Positions 24,079 to 27,431 of a stretch of DNA of 27,431 nt are shown here, in pieces. Position 1 is the stretch's first letter; each line of letters starts with the position of its first letter. This stretch comes from an uncultured Eubacteriales bacterium (lineage in GTDB: Bacteria > Bacillota > Clostridia > Christensenellales > Borkfalkiaceae). Where the stretch lies: assembly GCA_949745625.1 (NCBI GenBank), contig CATJZR010000086.1, positions 1 to 27,431 of the forward strand. The letters run 5' to 3'. A program made the translations under genes and the position numbers. The notes below the pieces were generated by a model. It saw only the letters and a program-made list of their open reading frames with translations, searched no databases and was not told the DNA's origin.

Positions 24079-26427
24079 TTAAATTTCGACTTCGACGGTG
24101 TGCTTGCCCTTTTTGAGGTCGGGCACGAGGTTGCCTTCTATCGCCTTGCCGTCAACTTTAACTGCCTTATTGCCCGTACGCTTTACGGAAATTTCGTATT
24201 CCGCCCCGCGGAATTTGCGTTTGTAGCTGTATCCGTTCCACCCCTCGGGCAGGCACGGCGATACGCGCAAACCGTCCTTTTCGGGAACGACACCCAGAAC
24301 AAACTGAACGCCCACTCTATGCAGCCACTGCGCAGAACCCGAGTACCAGCTCCAACTTCCCTTGCCGAAGTAGGGTGAATTGGGCCCGTCCGAGTTGCCG
24401 GGCAGGACGTACGGCTCCGCCATATATTTGTCTATATCCGCGCCGCGGTTGGGGGGGCATATCCCCTTGAACGCCTTGTATGCGTTTTCGCTGTCGCCGA
24501 GCATCGAATAAGCCCATACCGCCCAGGTCGCCGCATGCGTATAAACGCCGCCGTTTTCCCTGAGCCCCGGCGCGTATCTCGTAATATAGCCGATTTCGCT
24601 TTCCGGAGTGCTGTACTCGGGATATAAAAGCAGCGCGCCGTAATCTCTTAAAAGATATTTCGAAACGGCAGCCATTGCCTTTTTCTTTCTCTCTTCGGTG
24701 GTTATATCGGAAATTACCGCCCAAATCTGCGGGTTAAGGAATATTCTGCCCGAAGTGTTTTCACGGCTGCCTATTTTCACGCCGTAGTCGTTGGTAGCCT
24801 GTAAGAACCACTCGCCGTCCCACGCGTGCTCGTTGAAGTCGGCTTTGAGCTTTGCGCTCTTTTCCCTAAGCTTGCTTGCAAATTCCTTGTCGCCGACGTG
24901 TTCGGCAATTTTATCGAAGCGGGTTATTATCCAGTAAAGGAATTCCGCACCCCAGAAGCTTTCGCCCTTCATTCCGTGTCCGACCGCCGAAAGCCCGTCG
25001 TTCCAGTCGTGCGCGCCCATAAGGGGAATTCCGCGCGGCGAGAACATAGAAAAGCTGTATTCTATTGCCTTTTTGCAGTGGTCGTACATATCGCCTTCGC
25101 CGCCGTCGAGGAATCCGACTTTTTCGCCGAGAATACTCTCGTCCGCGGTTTCGGCAAGATAGTTAATTAAAGTAAACGGCAGCCATAAGAAGTCGTCCGA
25201 GCATTTCGTGCGGGGACCCGCGCCGTTATAGGTCAGCCACCAGTGCAGAACATCGCCCTGATTGAACTGCTTGGAAGCGTGCAAAAGAAGTTGCCTTCTC
25301 GTTATATCGGGGTCGGTTTCCAGACCGATATGACTGTCTTGAAGCTGGTCGCGGTAGCCTATGCCGCCCGAAATCTGATAATATGCGGCTTTTGCCCACA
25401 TTCTGCACGAAAGCGCCTGATACTTGGTCCAGTTTCCGACCATTACGTTGAATGCGTCGTCGGGGGTGTAAACGGTCTCCGCGTTGCAGATGCCGTCCCA
25501 CTTTTCCTTCGTCTTTTTCAGCGCGTCGGCTGCGGACTTTTCGTTGCAGGACTTAATAAGCTCCTTGTAGTCCTCGCCTTCCTTTTTAGCCATACCCAAA
25601 CCGAACACAAGCGTCTTGCTTGCGCCCGCCTTGATGCCGACCTTAACCCTAAGCGCGCCGACCGGCTCGCAATATCTTCCGAAGCTTCCCGTAAGCTCTG
25701 CATTATCCAGCGCTGCCGCCGTCTTTTCGTCGCGGTACATACCTATAAACTTTTCTTTGTCGCAGTCGAACGAGCTTACCTTTTCCGAACAGCAGAAGAA
25801 AGCCGTATAGGGCCAGTCGTCGTTGTTGTATCGGCCCTTACTGTCGGGGAAGCCCCAAAGACACTTATTTATTACTATGGAATTCAACGATTTATCGAAA
25901 GCGCAGTCGTAGAAAAGGCGCTGGAACTCGCGATGCGTATCGAAAGCCATTCCACACGCCCACTCGAAGTAGCCCGTAACGTCCAGCTTGCGGTTTTTTC
26001 CGCTTAAATCGGTAAGCTTTAAGGTCATAAATTCCATAGGCTTATCGGGCGAAACGAAAATAGTGAATTCCGAACGGACGCCGTTGCTCTCGCGGATGAT
26101 TACGGTATAACCCAGTCCGTGACGCACCTCGTAGAAGTCTATGCCGTCCTTGATAGGCAACAGACCCGTAGTGTGGGTTTTGCCGTTTTCAAGGTCGCGT
26201 ATATAAAAGTACTTGCCCCAGTTATCCTTTACTATATCCTGAAAGCTGCGTGTAAGTCTGTTCTGCTCCGCATTGCCGCGAAACGAGTATCCGCCGCCCG
26301 TTTGCGTTACGATAAGCGAATAATCACCGTTGGATATTACGTTTATCCAAGGTCTGGGGGTGCAAGGGTCGGTTATAACAAATTGTTTTCCGTCGTCAGT
26401 AAAATAACCGTACTTGTTTTCTAACAT
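24079..26427 (-). CDS. GH94-family phosphorylase, resembling the NdvB C-terminal domain
   Basis: A 782-aa cytoplasmic enzyme that should cleave a beta-glucoside with phosphate, giving alpha-glucose 1-phosphate. Family marks are the N-terminal YGYFTDDGKQFVITDP, GGIGYRDQLQD (354-364), the DWNDG motif (474-478) with D477 as predicted general acid by alignment to chitobiose phosphorylase, and NGGVYTHAATW (625-635). The N-terminal half (GGGYSF-x-GN-x4-NRLT, YIRD, RHGLGY, LDVTGYFEWACG) resembles the GH94 domain of cyclic beta-1,2-glucan synthases more than cellobiose phosphorylases. It is shorter than known 1,2-beta-oligoglucan phosphorylases (about 1,100 aa). ATG at 26425-26427 has GGAG five bases upstream; an upstream in-frame TTG is rejected. 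It is the first gene of the operon. Confidence 0.9.
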   Translation of the reverse strand: MLENKYGYFTDDGKQFVITDPCTPRPWINVISNGDYSLIVTQTGGGYSFRGNAEQNRLTRSFQDIVKDNWGKYFYIRDLENGKTHTTGLLPIKDGIDFYEVRHGLGYTVIIRESNGVRSEFTIFVSPDKPMEFMTLKLTDLSGKNRKLDVTGYFEWACGMAFDTHREFQRLFYDCAFDKSLNSIVINKCLWGFPDSKGRYNNDDWPYTAFFCCSEKVSSFDCDKEKFIGMYRDEKTAAALDNAELTGSFGRYCEPVGALRVKVGIKAGASKTLVFGLGMAKKEGEDYKELIKSCNEKSAADALKKTKEKWDGICNAETVYTPDDAFNVMVGNWTKYQALSCRMWAKAAYYQISGGIGYRDQLQDSHIGLETDPDITRRQLLLHASKQFNQGDVLHWWLTYNGAGPRTKCSDDFLWLPFTLINYLAETADESILGEKVGFLDGGEGDMYDHCKKAIEYSFSMFSPRGIPLMGAHDWNDGLSAVGHGMKGESFWGAEFLYWIITRFDKIAEHVGDKEFASKLREKSAKLKADFNEHAWDGEWFLQATNDYGVKIGSRENTSGRIFLNPQIWAVISDITTEERKKKAMAAVSKYLLRDYGALLLYPEYSTPESEIGYITRYAPGLRENGGVYTHAATWAVWAYSMLGDSENAYKAFKGICPPNRGADIDKYMAEPYVLPGNSDGPNSPYFGKGSWSWYSGSAQWLHRVGVQFVLGVVPEKDGLRVSPCLPEGWNGYSYKRKFRGAEYEISVKRTGNKAVKVDGKAIEGNLVPDLKKGKHTVEVEI

Positions 26428-26435
26428 ACAATCTC

Positions 26436-26460
26436 CGTTTTTCAATATTTTTTCAATAAC
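26436..26460 (-). repeat. TATTGAAAAA half-site pair in the GH94 leader
   Basis: The minus-strand leader carries TTATTGAAAAA and ATATTGAAAAA in tandem just upstream of the GH94 ribosome site. They resemble the TTATTGAAA part of the direct repeats at 26546-26587 and may be extra regulator half-sites or simply AT-rich sequence. Confidence 0.3.
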
Positions 26461-26507
26461 TTTTTTGTTATATGATTAATTTATGTTATTTTCACACTTT
26501 TTTTTTG

Positions 26508-26536
26508 ATTATATCACATAAATTCCGCGTTGGCAA
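26508..26536 (-). promoter_or_regulatory. Sigma-A promoter of the glycan operon (GH94 first)
   Basis: TTGCCA (26531-26536), a 17-base spacer and a perfect TATAAT (26508-26513) lie on the minus strand. The predicted start near 26501 gives a leader of about 74 bases. The repeated elements at 26546-26593 are directly upstream of the -35 box. Confidence 0.8.
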
Positions 26537-26545
26537 TATTATCGC

Positions 26546-26587
26546 TTATTGAAATTGTTGAAAATTTATTGAAATTGTTGAAAATTT
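26546..26587. repeat. Two tandem copies of a 20-bp element between divergent promoters
   Basis: TTATTGAAATTGTTGAAAAT occurs twice with a 20-bp period (copies begin at 26546 and 26566). Two-turn spacing puts both copies on the same face of the helix. The position between the two divergent promoters suggests regulator binding. Confidence 0.75.
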
Positions 26588-26593
26588 CAACAA
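26575..26593. promoter_or_regulatory. Candidate operator: 19-bp palindrome
   Basis: TTGTTGAAA and TTTCAACAA flank a central A. It overlaps the second 20-bp repeat and lies 23 bases upstream of the -35 box of the LacI gene and about 40 bases from that of the GH94 operon. A shared operator for the divergent LacI-family regulator is inferred. Confidence 0.5.
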
Positions 26594-26615
26594 ATATGTA
26601 TTTTGATTAAATCTC

Positions 26616-26644
26616 TGGACAAAAAAATACCGCTGTGATATAAT
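26616..26644 (+). promoter_or_regulatory. Sigma-A promoter of the right-hand LacI gene
   Basis: TGGACA (26616-26621), a 17-base spacer and a perfect TATAAT (26639-26644) on the plus strand. The predicted start near 26651 gives a leader of about 31 bases with GAGG but no well-placed ribosome site. Confidence 0.78.
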
Positions 26645-26681
26645 ATTGAACCAAAGCTTGAGGTTTTAAAATCTTAGATAT

Positions 26682-27431
26682 ATGGTTAAATTAATCGACA
26701 TTGCAAGGCAACTGGGACTGTCGGTTACGACAGTTTCCTATTCTCTTAACAACGACCCGCGGATTCCCGCGGCAACGAAGCAGCGCGTGCTCGACGCGGC
26801 GGAAAAGCTGGGCTACCGCGGCAGAAGCGGCAAGCCGCGCGGAAGCGGATACTTAAAGCAGGTCGTGCTTTGCCTCAACTCGCTAAGGGGCGGCGTTTAC
26901 ACCGAAATTGTCGAGGCTATGAAGGACACCCTCGTACTCAACAATTGCGACCTTATGGTATACATCGGCGCGGACGTGACGCGCATTAAATGGATGGACG
27001 GACTGTTCGTACTCAATTCCAAGGTGAGCAACGCGGACGTTATGAAAATAACGTCGCGCAATATTCCCGTAATACTTATGGACAGGGAAACCGAGCTGGA
27101 CGGCGCAGTCAGCGTAACGCTGGACAACTTCAACGGCTGCAAGGAAGCCACGCAGTGCGCCGTGGACGCGGGCGCAAAAACCTTTGCGTTTATCGGCGGA
27201 CCTAAGGAATCGTTTGAAAGCGGGTACAGATTCAACGGCTTTAAAAGCGCGCTTGCCGAAAACGGACTCAACGACAAAAACACCCTTGTTCTTCAAACCG
27301 ACTTTACTTACGACGGCGGTCTTAACGCGTGCCGGTTCGTACTCGAGCATACCAGTCTGCCCGACGCCGTGGTCTGCGCCAATGACGAGACGGCGATGGT
27401 AATTATCGCCGTCTCGTCATTGGCGCAGACC
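26682..27431 (+). CDS. LacI-family transcriptional regulator, cut by right edge
   Basis: The N-terminal 250 codons of a LacI-type repressor. The helix-turn-helix is residues 3-22 (KLIDIARQLGLSVTTVSYSL), followed by the usual RIPAATKQRVLDAAEKLGY and an effector domain with VILMDRE, FAFIGGPKES and LPDAVVCANDETAM. After Ala238-Met239 the reading enters a perfect inverted repeat, and VIIAVSSLAQT does not look like the family sequence expected after that motif. The true C-terminus is therefore not in this window. The gene is divergent from the GH94 operon and shares its regulatory region, so it is the best candidate for its local regulator. ATG at 26682-26684 gives the canonical start, although the ribosome site is weak (GAGG about 20 bases upstream). 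Confidence 0.88.
   Translation, partial: MVKLIDIARQLGLSVTTVSYSLNNDPRIPAATKQRVLDAAEKLGYRGRSGKPRGSGYLKQVVLCLNSLRGGVYTEIVEAMKDTLVLNNCDLMVYIGADVTRIKWMDGLFVLNSKVSNADVMKITSRNIPVILMDRETELDGAVSVTLDNFNGCKEATQCAVDAGAKTFAFIGGPKESFESGYRFNGFKSALAENGLNDKNTLVLQTDFTYDGGLNACRFVLEHTSLPDAVVCANDETAMVIIAVSSLAQT
27371..27431. repeat. Perfect 27-bp inverted repeat at the window end (probable fold-back artefact)
   Basis: Bases 27371-27397 are the exact reverse complement of 27405-27431, separated by 7 bases (GGTAATT). The right arm ends at the last base of the window, and the left arm codes conserved LacI sequence (VCANDETA). This is what a strand-switch chimera or an assembly turning back on itself would give. Confidence 0.9.

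Noticed and set aside
26546..26587. Tandem repeats as a short CRISPR array
   Set aside because: Only two copies with no spacers, AT-rich and located between promoters; no cas genes nearby.
26883..27350. Minus-strand frames antisense to the right-hand LacI gene
   Set aside because: The plus strand gives an unmistakable LacI N-terminus and effector domain with a promoter; the antisense frames have no start signals.

Overview
The window reads as part of a Gram-positive (Bacillota, Clostridia-like) chromosome, probably from an uncultured gut lineage. The signs are many lipobox lipoproteins, MsmX/UgpC-type sugar importers, LacI-family regulators, InlB-type (Flg_new) surface repeats, strong GGAGG ribosome sites and textbook TTGACA/TATAAT promoters. 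No rRNA, tRNA, phage, IS or CRISPR feature was seen. Nearly everything is coded on the minus strand.

Layout in transcription order (right to left). A LacI-family gene on the plus strand (from 26682) runs off the right edge. It is divergent from a run of 13 closely packed minus-strand genes (26427 to 5694): GH94 phosphorylase, two solute-binding lipoproteins (460 and 959 aa), a permease pair, an NHL-propeller/TPR/Yip1 membrane protein, a DUF5696-like secreted protein, a second permease pair, a lipid-anchored GH144-type enzyme, a cytoplasmic GH144-type enzyme, one MsmX-type ATPase and a 619-aa lipoprotein of repeated beta-sandwich modules. The run ends in an intrinsic terminator. A singly transcribed membrane protein (441 aa) follows, with its own promoter and terminator. 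Then comes a three-gene unit from a consensus promoter: InlB-repeat lipoprotein, secreted metallophosphoesterase and a second LacI regulator, closed by a terminator. At the left edge another minus-strand gene (1-168) begins and is cut.

How the genes may work together (inference): the two GH144-type enzymes and a GH94 enzyme resembling the C-terminal domain of cyclic beta-1,2-glucan synthase suggest a locus for binding, cutting, importing and phosphorolysing a beta-1,2-glucan. The lipid-anchored enzyme would cut outside, the surface lipoproteins would hold glycan, one ATPase could serve both permease pairs, and the cytosolic GH144 and GH94 enzymes would finish the job, giving glucose 1-phosphate. 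The substrate is not proven by sequence.

The right edge carries a perfect 27-bp inverted repeat that ends at the last base. It looks like a fold-back assembly artefact, so the last dozen codons of the right-hand LacI gene should not be trusted.
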